Shown one piece after another: positions 25,362 through 33,775 of a stretch of DNA of 58,953 bases. This stretch comes from an uncultured Robinsoniella sp. (GTDB taxonomy: Bacteria > Bacillota > Clostridia > Lachnospirales > Lachnospiraceae). A program made the position numbers and the translations under genes. The notes below the pieces were generated by a model. That model did not search any database and had not been told where the DNA came from. It was given only the letters and a program-made list of their open reading frames with translations. The stretch lies in the NCBI GenBank assembly GCA_900540475.1, contig UQGG01000043.1:1-58953 (forward strand). Reading direction: 5' to 3'. Each line of letters starts with the position of its first letter. Position 1 is the stretch's first letter.

Positions 25362-27189
25362 TGATCAACACGATAATAAACAAAATGCAGATGGGATAGA
25401 TCTTTCGGACTTCTCCGGATTAGGGGGAACTGTTGTAAAGGCAAAGGATACGAAAAAAACAGTCAAAATGCTGCTGTCCTACTCAAAAGAATACTTAGGT
25501 AAAATTATCATAGCGGTTATCGCAGCAATTGTGGGAACGGTAATAGCCCTGGCAGGACCTGAAAAGCTAAAAGACCTGACCAATCTCATTACAGAGGGCA
25601 TAGCCACCACAGTGGACATGTCCGCCATAGTTCAAATAGGGGTTCTCTTAATTGGCTTATATCTCATCAGTACCCTCCTGAACACCCTGCAGGGATGGAT
25701 TATGGCAACGGTGACACAGCGGATGTCCAAGAGAATGCGGACCGATATCAGTAAAAAAATCAACCGGCTTCCAATGTGGTTCTATCACAAAAATACTACG
25801 GGCGATATCCTGTCCCGCATAACCAACGATGTGGATTCTCTCGGGCAGAATTTAAACAATAGTGTCACAACGCTCGTCGCCTCACTTACCATGCTTGCAG
25901 GTTCTTTGCTTATGATGTTCATTACCAACTGGGTAATGACGGTTACAGCCATAGCTTCTGTCGTGGTTGGCTTTATCATCATGATGGTCATTATGACGAA
26001 ATCTCAGAAACATTTTGATAACCAGCAGAAATATCTGGGGCAGATTAACGGCCATATTGAAGAAACCTATACGGGCCACATCATTGTAAAAGCGTACAAC
26101 GGAGAACAGCAGATGTATGAGCCTTTCAAAAGCCTGAATAAAAAGCTGAAAAAAAGCACCTATATGGCTCAATTTCTTTCCGGACTGATGATGCCTGTCA
26201 TGACCTTTGTGGATAATATCGGATATGTGGCGGTAATTGTAGTCGGTGCGGCACTGGTCATGAGCGGGCACATTTCTTTTGGAGTAATTGTGGCTTTCTT
26301 AGTTTATGTACGTTATTTTACCCAGCCGCTCACCCAAATCGCACAATTGGCTCAGGGTTTACAAATGGCGGTTGCTGCTGGGGAACGTGTATTTGAATTC
26401 CTGGATGCAGAAGAAATGACGGATGAAGAACATAAAAATGTAAAGCTTCATAAAGTTACCGGTCATGTGGAATTTAAGAATGTAAAATTTGGATACGAAG
26501 GATCCGATCGGATCGTGATACACAATTTTTCTGCAACTGCCAGACCAGGACAGAAAATAGCGATTGTAGGTCCCACCGGAGCGGGAAAAACGACACTTGT
26601 CAATTTGCTGATGCGATTTAATGAGATAAACGGCGGAAAAATTTTAATTGACGGTATACCAATCAGCCGTATGACCAGGGAGCAGGTTCATTCTCTCTTC
26701 TGCATGGTGTTACAGGACACCTGGCTTTTTGAGGGAACTATCCGGGAAAATATTATATATAACAAACAAAATGTATCCGGGGAAATGCTGAAGGAGGCGT
26801 GTAAGGCGGTTGGATTACACCATTTCATCCGCACTCTGCCAAAGGGCTATGACACCGTTATAAACGATAAAATCAATCTTTCAGCAGGGCAGCGGCAGCA
26901 AATCACCATTGCACGTGCCATGATTGATAACGCTCCGATGCTGATCTTAGATGAAGCAACCAGTTCCATTGACACCAGGACAGAAGTACTGATACAAAAT
27001 GCAATGGATAAACTGATGCAGGGACGTACCTCCTTTGTCATTGCCCACCGCCTTTCCACCATTAAAAACGCAGATATCATCTTAGTGCTGAAAGACGGCG
27101 ATATTATTGAAAGCGGCAGCCATACGGAATTAATGGAAAAAGGCGGATTTTATGCGGAGCTTTACAACAGTCAGTTTGAGGTGGCATAA
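25354..27189 (+). CDS. ABC exporter half-transporter, catalytic partner
   Basis: 611 residues from the ATG at 25354 (GGAGG 9 bases upstream); an earlier in-frame start at 25318 lacks a site. Six membrane helices follow a hydrophilic N-terminus of about 50 residues. The nucleotide-binding domain has Walker A GPTGAGKTT near 406, Walker B LILDEATSSID near 529 with the catalytic Glu, and switch His in VIAHRLS. Its signature is LSAGQ rather than LSGGQ. That is complementary to the partner: the degenerate site pairs the Asp/Gln subunit with this altered signature. It ends 7 bp from the convergent carboxypeptidase gene, with no terminator visible. Confidence 0.9.
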   Translation: MNNDQHDNKQNADGIDLSDFSGLGGTVVKAKDTKKTVKMLLSYSKEYLGKIIIAVIAAIVGTVIALAGPEKLKDLTNLITEGIATTVDMSAIVQIGVLLIGLYLISTLLNTLQGWIMATVTQRMSKRMRTDISKKINRLPMWFYHKNTTGDILSRITNDVDSLGQNLNNSVTTLVASLTMLAGSLLMMFITNWVMTVTAIASVVVGFIIMMVIMTKSQKHFDNQQKYLGQINGHIEETYTGHIIVKAYNGEQQMYEPFKSLNKKLKKSTYMAQFLSGLMMPVMTFVDNIGYVAVIVVGAALVMSGHISFGVIVAFLVYVRYFTQPLTQIAQLAQGLQMAVAAGERVFEFLDAEEMTDEEHKNVKLHKVTGHVEFKNVKFGYEGSDRIVIHNFSATARPGQKIAIVGPTGAGKTTLVNLLMRFNEINGGKILIDGIPISRMTREQVHSLFCMVLQDTWLFEGTIRENIIYNKQNVSGEMLKEACKAVGLHHFIRTLPKGYDTVINDKINLSAGQRQQITIARAMIDNAPMLILDEATSSIDTRTEVLIQNAMDKLMQGRTSFVIAHRLSTIKNADIILVLKDGDIIESGSHTELMEKGGFYAELYNSQFEVA

Positions 27190-27196
27190 AAGGAAG

Positions 27197-28543
27197 CTAT
27201 AGATCTTTCCCGGACCCAAATGACACAGCACACCAGGCTATCCCCGCTATAATCAAAACGGCTAAAAACAGAAGTTTACTCTGGGGATCAATCCCCTCCT
27301 GCCGGGGTTCCGCAGGTTCGGAAAGCTCTGTTTCAGACAGATTTTGGGTAGGTTCACTTTGTGGCGCTTCTGTTGTATTAGGGGAAGGCGATACCTTTGC
27401 GGATGTCTGGACGCTATCCTTTTTTAACAGGTATGCGTAGCCCAGGTGATGATCCCCATAGTCATACCGGATGACGCCAACGGCGCCTGCTGGAGGATTT
27501 TTAGGCAGACCTTTGATTAAGATACGTTTTATGCCTTTGAACTCGGTCGTATCTGCGGGGACGGATACCATACTGCTGCCGGCAAGTTCCAGCTGTGACG
27601 GATCGTAGGTATTTCCATCTATGGTAACGGGTTCCCGGAAGAGATTGGCGGTACTGTCGTATTTGGAAATATCCAGGTTCTTGAAGTTTTGAAATCCGCT
27701 TTCCAGCTGAGCTTTACTGTCCAGATAATATTGGGATGGTGTGCCCCTTAAGATGACACTTATCAGCCTGCGGCCGTCCTGTTCGGCGTAAGTTACCAGT
27801 GTATTTCCCGCAGGAGTAGTGTATCCGGTCTTGCCGCCAATGGCAAACGGACAGTAGAATTCGCTGTTTTCATCGGAGGTGTTTACCAGTTTATGTTCCA
27901 TATATATAGTGATACCGTTGGGATTATTCAGAGTCGGGCTGATTTCATGTGAAAGGGAAGAATCAATTTCCAGCAGCTTTGGATTGGAAAATGCCGCCTG
28001 GGCGATGCGCGCCATTTCATATGCGGTGACCACCTGTGTATCATCGTTTAATCCCGAGGGATTGGCAAAGTGGCTTTTGGTGCATCCAAGTGCTGCTACT
28101 TTATCGTTCATCATCTGCACGAATGCATCACGGCTTCCGGCAACATGCTCTGCCAGTGCATTTGCCACCTGGTTACAGGAGTGGAGAAGCAGGGAATAGA
28201 GGCAGTCCTCTACGGTTAACTGATCACCAGCAGCCACATTGAGTTTGTTGCCGCTGCCTTCTTCCACATTATTAACAGCATCATCAGAGAAGGTCACAAT
28301 GTCTTCTAAATTGCTGTTCTCCAAAACAATCAGAGCGGTCAGAAGCTTCGTAATACTGGCTGGAGGATATGGGGTATCGATATTCTGCCCCAGAAGAACT
28401 GCGCCGGAATCCATATCGACTACCACTCCCGCTTCCGCCTGAATCCAGACATCAGAAGGCCAGTCCGGCATTGCATATACTGTCAGAAGTAAGGCGGGGC
28501 ATATGAACATGGAAATTAGAATAGCGATGGATATACGTTTCAT
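27197..28543 (-). CDS. D-alanyl-D-alanine carboxypeptidase (penicillin-binding protein 5 type)
   Basis: 448 residues from the ATG at 28543 (AAGGAG 7 bases upstream), which gives a clean signal peptide (MKRISIAILISMFICPALLL). The three active-site motifs of serine D,D-peptidases are present: SITK in PASITKLLTA, SCN in LLHSCNQVANA and KTG in IGGKTGYT. A C-terminal domain, a Pro/Ser/Glu/Thr-rich linker and a final membrane helix (LLFLAVLIIAGIAWCAV) anchor it outside the membrane, where it trims the terminal D-alanine from peptidoglycan stem peptides. It is a single-gene unit. Confidence 0.92.
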   Translation of the reverse strand: MKRISIAILISMFICPALLLTVYAMPDWPSDVWIQAEAGVVVDMDSGAVLLGQNIDTPYPPASITKLLTALIVLENSNLEDIVTFSDDAVNNVEEGSGNKLNVAAGDQLTVEDCLYSLLLHSCNQVANALAEHVAGSRDAFVQMMNDKVAALGCTKSHFANPSGLNDDTQVVTAYEMARIAQAAFSNPKLLEIDSSLSHEISPTLNNPNGITIYMEHKLVNTSDENSEFYCPFAIGGKTGYTTPAGNTLVTYAEQDGRRLISVILRGTPSQYYLDSKAQLESGFQNFKNLDISKYDSTANLFREPVTIDGNTYDPSQLELAGSSMVSVPADTTEFKGIKRILIKGLPKNPPAGAVGVIRYDYGDHHLGYAYLLKKDSVQTSAKVSPSPNTTEAPQSEPTQNLSETELSEPAEPRQEGIDPQSKLLFLAVLIIAGIAWCAVSFGSGKDL

Positions 28544-28668
28544 GGACATCTCCTTATCAGGTCTGATTTTTATGTGACCGAAGCGGCTGACGGTTAAAAA
28601 GCGGTACAATCCGCCGGCTCTTTATATAGTATTACGGGGCTGTCTCAAATAGAAGAGTTATTTCCAAC

Positions 28669-28696
28669 TTGACAAGCTGACAGAATCTGCCATAAT
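28669..28696 (+). promoter_or_regulatory. Probable promoter of the HAD phosphatase gene
   Basis: TTGACA at 28669-28674, a 16-bp spacer and CATAAT at 28691-28696, about 90 bp before the start. A dispersed-repeat copy (28702-28733) lies just downstream, in the predicted leader. Confidence 0.5.
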
Positions 28697-28701
28697 AAAA
28701 A

Positions 28702-28733
28702 TTAGAGCGTGTTTTAAAATTGCTTTCTGGCAG
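28702..28733 (+). repeat. Dispersed repeat, copy B (single arm)
   Basis: TTAGAGCGTGTTTTAAAATTGCTTTC followed by TGGCAG matches the arm of the inverted-repeat element found at 55484-55544, 37784-37815 and 58686-58717. The opposite arm is not clear here. It lies in the leader of the HAD gene. Confidence 0.65.
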
Positions 28734-28786
28734 ACCCGGCGTAAATACTCCATGTAATATGCCAGGAATATAAGGAGGAAAATAAA

Positions 28787-29443
28787 ATGAAAGCCGTTTT
28801 TATGGACTATACAGGAACTACCGTAGAGGAAAAGGGAATTGAAATTGAACAAGTTGTTATGAGAATTTGTAAAAATAGTGAACTTAAAAATCCTAAGGAT
28901 GCCCTCGTGCGCTGGTGGAAAGGTTTAAAGCAGTATGAAGAAAGCAGCTATGAGGAATCATATCTGACGGAAGATGAAATTGTAGACTGTCTGCTCAGAG
29001 ATTTTGAGCAGGAAATTGGTTTAAAGGATAATCTTGAGGAACTTCACTCTCTAATTCAGAATTTTTGGGTTAATGCTCCATTATTTCCGGATGTGAAAGC
29101 ATTTTATGAAAAGTGTCCGGTTCCCATATATATAATCAGCAATAATGGAATTCAGTATGTAGAAAAATCCATGACGGATAAAGGACTTACCCCGGCTGGG
29201 ATTGTCTGCGCTGATATGGTGCGGGCATATAAACCACACAAAGAAATCTTTGAGAAAGCACTGGAGTTAAGCGGATTTAGTTCCAGTGAAGTGATCCACA
29301 TTGGGGATTCTTATGCATCCGATGTGCAGGGGGCGATGAATGCCGGGATTAAGCCGGTTTTGGTACAGCGGAAAACAAAAGAAGACTATCCCGATACCAT
29401 TGTTGTAAATGGGTTACAGGAAGTCCTCTCATTGATCAAATAA
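28787..29443 (+). CDS. HAD-family hydrolase, probable phosphatase
   Basis: 218 residues. Motif I is FMDYTGTTVE with the nucleophilic Asp and the second Asp position changed to Thr (DYTGT instead of DxDGT). Motif II is YIISNNG, motif III Lys lies in KPHKEIF, and motif IV is HIGDSYASDVQGA. The cap is the alpha-helical type of the phosphoglycolate phosphatase-like subgroup. The second Asp normally acts as acid/base, so Thr there suggests slow turnover or phosphonatase-like chemistry, as in phosphonoacetaldehyde hydrolase relatives. AAGGAGG precedes the ATG. It ends 3 bp from the convergent osmoprotectant operon. Confidence 0.8.
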   Translation: MKAVFMDYTGTTVEEKGIEIEQVVMRICKNSELKNPKDALVRWWKGLKQYEESSYEESYLTEDEIVDCLLRDFEQEIGLKDNLEELHSLIQNFWVNAPLFPDVKAFYEKCPVPIYIISNNGIQYVEKSMTDKGLTPAGIVCADMVRAYKPHKEIFEKALELSGFSSSEVIHIGDSYASDVQGAMNAGIKPVLVQRKTKEDYPDTIVVNGLQEVLSLIK

Positions 29444-29446
29444 GTA

Positions 29447-30178
29447 TTATATTCCTTTTCCGTTCAGCAATTTTTCAACGAATGGGTTGGCTGGCGAATG
29501 GGCTACATTTTCCGGAGTATCATATTGCTGGACAGCGCCCTGGTCCAGTACCAGGACTTTCGTGCCAAGCAGCAATGCTTCGGAAATGTCGTGGGTGACG
29601 AAGATAATGGTAATACCTGTTTTATGATGAATTTCTTTGAGTTCCTTTTGCAGCTGCACCCTGGTGATCTCATCAACGGCTCCAAAGGGTTCATCCATCA
29701 GCAGGATTTCGGGGGAGGATGCCAGTGCCCGGGCGATTCCCACACGCTGCTGCTGGCCTCCGGAGAGTTCTGACGGATAGCGCATCCTCATATCGTCTGT
29801 GAGTCCTACGATTTTCATCCATTTCGTAACGGCATCGTGGGTTTTCTTTTTGTTGCGATGGTTCAGCAGATTCGGGACATAGGATATATTATCTTCCACT
29901 GACATATGGGGAAAGAGGACGCTTCCCTGAATGCAGTACCCGATGCTCCGTCTGAGCGCAATCAGGTCTTCATTCTTAATATCCTTCTGATTGACCAGGA
30001 TACTGCCGCTGTCCGGGAGCAGCAGCCCGTTGATCATCTTTAATAATGTGGTCTTACCGCATCCGGACGAACCGATAACGGTAAGAAATTCCCCTTTTTC
30101 TATATCCAGATTAAAATGTTCGATGATTGAATTTTCATCATATTTTTTTTCGATATCTTTAAATTGTATAATCGGCAT
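29447..30178 (-). CDS. Osmoprotectant-type ABC transporter ATPase (OpuCA/ProV-like)
   Basis: 243 residues, lacking the C-terminal CBS domains seen in longer OpuCA proteins. Walker A GSSGCGKTT, signature LSGGQQQRVGIARAL, Walker B ILLMDEPFGAVD and switch His in FVTHDISEA are all intact. GGAGG precedes the ATG. It lies 14 bp after the fused permease/binding protein gene and powers it. Without CBS domains the ionic-strength switch known for OpuA may be missing. Confidence 0.88.
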   Translation of the reverse strand: MPIIQFKDIEKKYDENSIIEHFNLDIEKGEFLTVIGSSGCGKTTLLKMINGLLLPDSGSILVNQKDIKNEDLIALRRSIGYCIQGSVLFPHMSVEDNISYVPNLLNHRNKKKTHDAVTKWMKIVGLTDDMRMRYPSELSGGQQQRVGIARALASSPEILLMDEPFGAVDEITRVQLQKELKEIHHKTGITIIFVTHDISEALLLGTKVLVLDQGAVQQYDTPENVAHSPANPFVEKLLNGKGI

Positions 30179-30192
30179 ATTTTACCTCCTTC

Positions 30193-31731
30193 TTAGATTA
30201 ATCCCTTTTCTTTTAAGAATGCAAGTGCAGTTTCTCTGGGCTCCGCACCATTGTTTTCTACATTATAATTCATTTCCGCCATTTCTTTATCGGTTAAAAT
30301 ATCCTGAACCATATCAAATACTTCCGCCAGATCCGGGTTTTCTTCCAGTACTTCCATGCGTATGACGTTACCGCACTGATAGGAAGGGTAGAAATGTTTG
30401 TCATCTTCCAGCACAACGATATCAGAGACGCTGTACTGTCCGTCGGTTGTAAAGATCGGCATTACATCAATCTTCTTCTCATTGATCGCCTGATATTTCA
30501 AGCCGATGTCCAGATCTACGGTATTCTTAAATTCAAGACCGTAAGTATCGCATAGGGGAGTATATCCGTCTTCCCGTTCATAAAAATCATACTCGGCGCC
30601 AAAGGTCAGTTCGTCAGACACTGCCTGCAGGTCGGAGATGTTTTTCAGGTTATATTTATCAGCGATATCTTTTCGGACGGCAAGTGCGTAGCTGTTGGCG
30701 AATCCATACATGCCGGTCCATTCCATTCCAAATCCTGACTCATATCCGGACTGTAGCTGCCCGAACATATCTTCTGTATAAAGTTCACTTTTCTTAAGCA
30801 CCATATTCCATCCGGTTCCGGTATACTCGGGATAGAGATCAAATTCCCCTTTTTCCATTGCCGGCTGTATATTAGAGGTACCGCCGCCAACGCCCTGGGT
30901 AATCTCTACGTTCAGGGAGGTATAATCTTCAATCAGGATGCCCAGCATTTCACCCAGGATATACTGCTCTGTCATTGGTTTTGTGGCAATATGTATGGTA
31001 TCTTTTTTGGATTTGTGAAAAAAAGCAGCGGCAGCAGATACTATCAGGATGAGCACGATGCCGCCTATGATCAGGGATATTTTTTTTCTGTTTTTCGTTC
31101 TTCTTTTCCTTTGCAGAAGTTTTTCAACCATCCCCAGGATAAAGTCAGATAACAGGGCGATTACAGCGATAAGAAGGCTTCCCGCCATAGTCATTGCGGC
31201 ATTGTTGGTGGTGATTCCTCTGTAAATAGCCACACCCAGACCGCCTGCGCCAATGAAGGAGGCGATACCAGCCAAAGCGATGGTCATGATCACCATGTTT
31301 CGGATTCCGGACATAATTACCGGCAGGGCTAAGGGGAGTTTGATCTTGAATAAAATCTGGCTGTCCGTACTGCCCATACCCCTTGCGGCTTCAATGATAT
31401 TTTCGTCCACATTTGTGATTCCGGTGTAAGTGTTGCGTACCATGGGCATTAATGCGTAAAAGGTGAGGGCAATCACGGCAGTTACATTACCGATGCCCGA
31501 AAAGGGAATCAGGAATCCAAGCATGGAAATCGATGGAATGGTGTAAAGAAAGTTGATGATACCAAGTACGGGTTTCGATGACCGGCGGAATTCGCTTACC
31601 AGAATGCCGAGAATGCCGCCTAAGAGAATTGCAATCACGATAGAAATTAAAGAAATTTTTAAATGTTCCAGGCAAAGATTGATGAAAAAAGAACTTCGCT
31701 CCGTTAGTAAAATCCAGATATCCATTAACAT
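30193..31731 (-). CDS. Osmoprotectant ABC permease fused to its substrate-binding domain
   Basis: 512 residues. About 1-210 is the OpuCB/ProW-type permease, with a coupling loop EAARGMGSTDSQILFKIKL. A helix at about 218-238 leads to an extracellular OpuAC-type binding domain of about 270 residues (starting TIHIATKPMTEQYILGEML, with YPEYTGTGW as a cage segment). Fusion of both parts is common in Firmicutes and gives one binding domain per permease subunit. The substrate is probably a quaternary amine such as glycine betaine, choline or carnitine. Its start overlaps the end of the upstream flavin/ferredoxin gene by 7 bases. Confidence 0.88.
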   Translation of the reverse strand: MLMDIWILLTERSSFFINLCLEHLKISLISIVIAILLGGILGILVSEFRRSSKPVLGIINFLYTIPSISMLGFLIPFSGIGNVTAVIALTFYALMPMVRNTYTGITNVDENIIEAARGMGSTDSQILFKIKLPLALPVIMSGIRNMVIMTIALAGIASFIGAGGLGVAIYRGITTNNAAMTMAGSLLIAVIALLSDFILGMVEKLLQRKRRTKNRKKISLIIGGIVLILIVSAAAAFFHKSKKDTIHIATKPMTEQYILGEMLGILIEDYTSLNVEITQGVGGGTSNIQPAMEKGEFDLYPEYTGTGWNMVLKKSELYTEDMFGQLQSGYESGFGMEWTGMYGFANSYALAVRKDIADKYNLKNISDLQAVSDELTFGAEYDFYEREDGYTPLCDTYGLEFKNTVDLDIGLKYQAINEKKIDVMPIFTTDGQYSVSDIVVLEDDKHFYPSYQCGNVIRMEVLEENPDLAEVFDMVQDILTDKEMAEMNYNVENNGAEPRETALAFLKEKGLI

Positions 31732-32345
31732 ATTTTCGCTCTCCTTTTAATTGCTTTTACGGGACAGGTTTCATAACATAATCCACAGTGGAGGCAGTGC
31801 TCCTGCCGGATGGTATATGTATGCCGGGATTCAATACATTTCTGCGGACATTCCTTTGCACAAATGCCGCAGGCAATGCAGTCCCCGGTAATTTCAAATC
31901 CTTTTACAGTGGGGGCATTGTTTCCAAAAGAATCATATGCTCTGTATACGGGATTTGAACTTATATCAAAATATTCTAAGGAACCGCTGTTTATGCAAAA
32001 TGGTTCTAAGATGTACCGGGTTTCTCCGGGATACACGTCATTCATAACAGGATTATTTAAAAATATTTTATCGATCAGACTCTTCTGCTCCGACAGATGT
32101 ACTGCGTTGCCGCTTAATCGGATCATCTCATAGTTTGCCGTCATTCCAACTATTGCAACAGTTTTACCTTCCAGTAACTCGGCATAAAAATCTTTTCCCC
32201 TGGCCGTACAAAAATATAAGGAATTATTTTCAACAAGCATCACATCTATGATCCTTGCCTGGGGTAAACCGTCTCTGCCGACGGTAGACATAGTTACACT
32301 TTTGATTTCCCTCAGCATGCTGAGATATTTGTTATTATTTTCCAT
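31725..32345 (-). CDS. Pyridoxamine-5'-phosphate-oxidase-fold protein with C-terminal 2[4Fe-4S] ferredoxin domain
   Basis: 206 residues from the ATG at 32345 (GGAGG 8 bases upstream). The first about 130 residues form the split-barrel flavin-binding fold (MSTVGRDGLPQARIIDVMLV, LYFCTARGKDFYAEL). The C-terminus has two clusters, CIACGICAKECPQKC and CLHCGLCYETCPVKA, each Cys-x2-Cys-x2-Cys-x3-Cys. It should bind FMN and two [4Fe-4S] clusters and move electrons to or from an unknown partner. It is the first gene of the osmoprotectant operon, an unusual partner for an ABC importer. Confidence 0.82.
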   Translation of the reverse strand: MENNNKYLSMLREIKSVTMSTVGRDGLPQARIIDVMLVENNSLYFCTARGKDFYAELLEGKTVAIVGMTANYEMIRLSGNAVHLSEQKSLIDKIFLNNPVMNDVYPGETRYILEPFCINSGSLEYFDISSNPVYRAYDSFGNNAPTVKGFEITGDCIACGICAKECPQKCIESRHTYTIRQEHCLHCGLCYETCPVKAIKRRAKIC

Positions 32346-32367
32346 AAGCAATCCTCCCTTGCGGTGT

Positions 32368-32387
32368 CTAGTGCCGCCCGGCACTAG
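32368..32387. promoter_or_regulatory. Palindrome in the leader of the flavin/ferredoxin operon
   Basis: CTAGTGCCG-CC-CGGCACTAG, a perfect 9-bp inverted repeat. It lies between the ribosome binding site and the predicted upstream promoter region of the minus-strand operon, and next to the -35 of the divergent hxlR-like gene. The GTGCC/GGCAC half-site recurs at 32453-32477. Confidence 0.55.
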
Positions 32388-32396
32388 AATCCGCTA

Positions 32397-32425
32397 TTGA
32401 CATAATATTTTATAAGTAATATATT
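32397..32425 (+). promoter_or_regulatory. Promoter of the HxlR-family gene
   Basis: A perfect -35 TTGACA at 32397-32402, a 17-bp spacer and TATATT at 32420-32425. It is followed at 32453-32477 by GGCAC...GTGCC, with an inner GCAC-6-GTGC, in the untranslated leader. Confidence 0.75.
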
Positions 32426-32503
32426 AAAGGCATACAGCAGTTTACGCAAGTAGGCACAATAAAGTGCTTAAGGTGCCAAAAAGAAACTAATGGAGGAATA
32501 TGC

Positions 32504-32854
32504 ATGGAAACGCAGAAATTACCGGTATGTCCGGTTGAAACAACACTAAGTTTAATCGGTAACAGATGGAAAGTTTTGATTATACGGGATCTGTTAGGCG
32601 GGAAGAAAAGGTTTGGAGAATTAAAAAATGCCATTGGCAACATTTCCCAGAAAGTGCTGACTTCTAATTTAAAAGATATGAATGAGGCCGGGCTGATTAC
32701 CAGAACCGTGTATGCGGAAGTGCCGCCTCGTGTGGAGTATGAATTGACGGAGACAGGGCTTAGTTTAAATACGGTTTTGGAATCCATGGTTGTGTGGGGG
32801 ACAGAATATAAGGAGAAGCACCAGGACAAAGTGATAAAGGGAAAAGAGTGTTAG
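32504..32854 (+). CDS. HxlR/DUF24-family transcriptional regulator
   Basis: 116 residues, one winged helix-turn-helix domain (SLIGNRWKVLIIRDLL, SQKVLTSNLKDMNEAGLI, and the wing EVPPRVEYELTETG). Cys9 sits in the N-terminal VCPVE motif, the position of the redox-sensing Cys in DUF24 members such as YodB and HypR, which respond to quinones, aldehydes or disulfide stress. GGAGG precedes the ATG. It is divergent from the flavin/ferredoxin and osmoprotectant operon and probably controls both sides through the GTGCC palindromes (inference). Confidence 0.88.
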   Translation: METQKLPVCPVETTLSLIGNRWKVLIIRDLLGGKKRFGELKNAIGNISQKVLTSNLKDMNEAGLITRTVYAEVPPRVEYELTETGLSLNTVLESMVVWGTEYKEKHQDKVIKGKEC

Positions 32855-32877
32855 CAGGAGCAACCGGTTGGTATATA

Positions 32878-32911
32878 CAGATTCAGCTATAGAGGCTGAG
32901 TCTGTTTTTTT
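32878..32911 (+). terminator. Rho-independent terminator after the HxlR gene
   Basis: A 10-bp stem with one G-T pair (CAGATTCAGC with GCTGAGTCTG), a 7-base loop, then seven T. Confidence 0.9.
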
Positions 32912-32977
32912 ACCCTTTTTCATGTCCTCCTGTTATCAAGTGCTGCAGGTACAACAGTTTTCCGCCGCTCTGAAAAG

Positions 32978-32993
32978 TTTACAACTTGGTAAC
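32978..32993. promoter_or_regulatory. Operator-like palindrome upstream of the response regulator
   Basis: TTTACAACTTGGTAAC matches 15 of 16 positions of TTTACAACTTTGTAAC at 35152-35167, the region before the third gene of the same cluster. The core TTACAA-CT-TTGTAA is palindromic. It is probably the binding site of the response regulator encoded next, allowing autoregulation (inference). Confidence 0.6.
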
Positions 32994-33121
32994 ATCCACA
33001 TGTTATATTTCCATTAAAGTGCTTTAATGTGTCCACTATCAGTAAAAGATAGTTTAAGATAAAGTTCATAAGAAAGGAAAAACGTATTGCAGTTATATCT
33101 GTAATGCGCAAAGGGTATAAA

Positions 33122-33775
33122 ATGGCGGCAATATTGATTGTAGAAGATGAGTTGGCAATTAACGAATTAGTCCGCAGAAATCTGCAGCTTGTGGGACATA
33201 CGTGCGTGTCTGCATATGACGGAGAGGAGGCGGTCCGGGAACTTGGACAGAATCATTTTGATCTGTTAATCCTGGATATTATGCTGCCCGGGGCTGATGG
33301 ATATGAGGTGTACAGGGAATCCGGGGGAACCCCTACTATATTTCTTACCGCCAGGACCGGTTTATCGGACCGGGTCAAAGGTTTGAAAATGGGTGCGGAT
33401 GACTATATTACGAAACCATTTCAGATGCTGGAGCTCCTGGCACGGGTAGAGGCGGTTCTGCGCAGGACATTAAAACAGAATACCGGTTTTGAGATGGGCA
33501 AAGTCAGAATTGATTTTGACAGCCATCAGGTTTTTCTAAATGGAAGGCTTACGGAGTGTACACCCAAGGAGTATGATCTGCTGGAAACGTTAGTGACGAA
33601 CAGAAATATAGCACTCTCCAGGGATAAACTTCTGGAACTGGTCTGGGGGTATGACTTTGAAGGAGATACCAGGACGGTGGATGTACATATACAGAAGCTG
33701 AGGAAGAAGCTGGAACTGGAGGACTATATAAAAACTATATATAAAATGGGCTATCGTCTGGAGGTAACGGAATGA
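33122..33775 (+). CDS. OmpR/PhoB-family response regulator
   Basis: 217 residues from the ATG at 33122 (AAAGGG upstream; the earlier ATG at 33104 has no site). The receiver domain has the acidic pair ED at 8-9, phospho-acceptor Asp52 (ILDIMLPG) and Lys in ITKPFQM. The winged-helix DNA-binding domain (about 120-217) ends RTVDVHIQKLRKKLELEDYIKTIYKMGYRLEV. It overlaps the kinase gene by 4 bases. Its likely targets are the palindromes before its own gene and before the gene at 35266. Confidence 0.92.
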   Translation: MAAILIVEDELAINELVRRNLQLVGHTCVSAYDGEEAVRELGQNHFDLLILDIMLPGADGYEVYRESGGTPTIFLTARTGLSDRVKGLKMGADDYITKPFQMLELLARVEAVLRRTLKQNTGFEMGKVRIDFDSHQVFLNGRLTECTPKEYDLLETLVTNRNIALSRDKLLELVWGYDFEGDTRTVDVHIQKLRKKLELEDYIKTIYKMGYRLEVTE

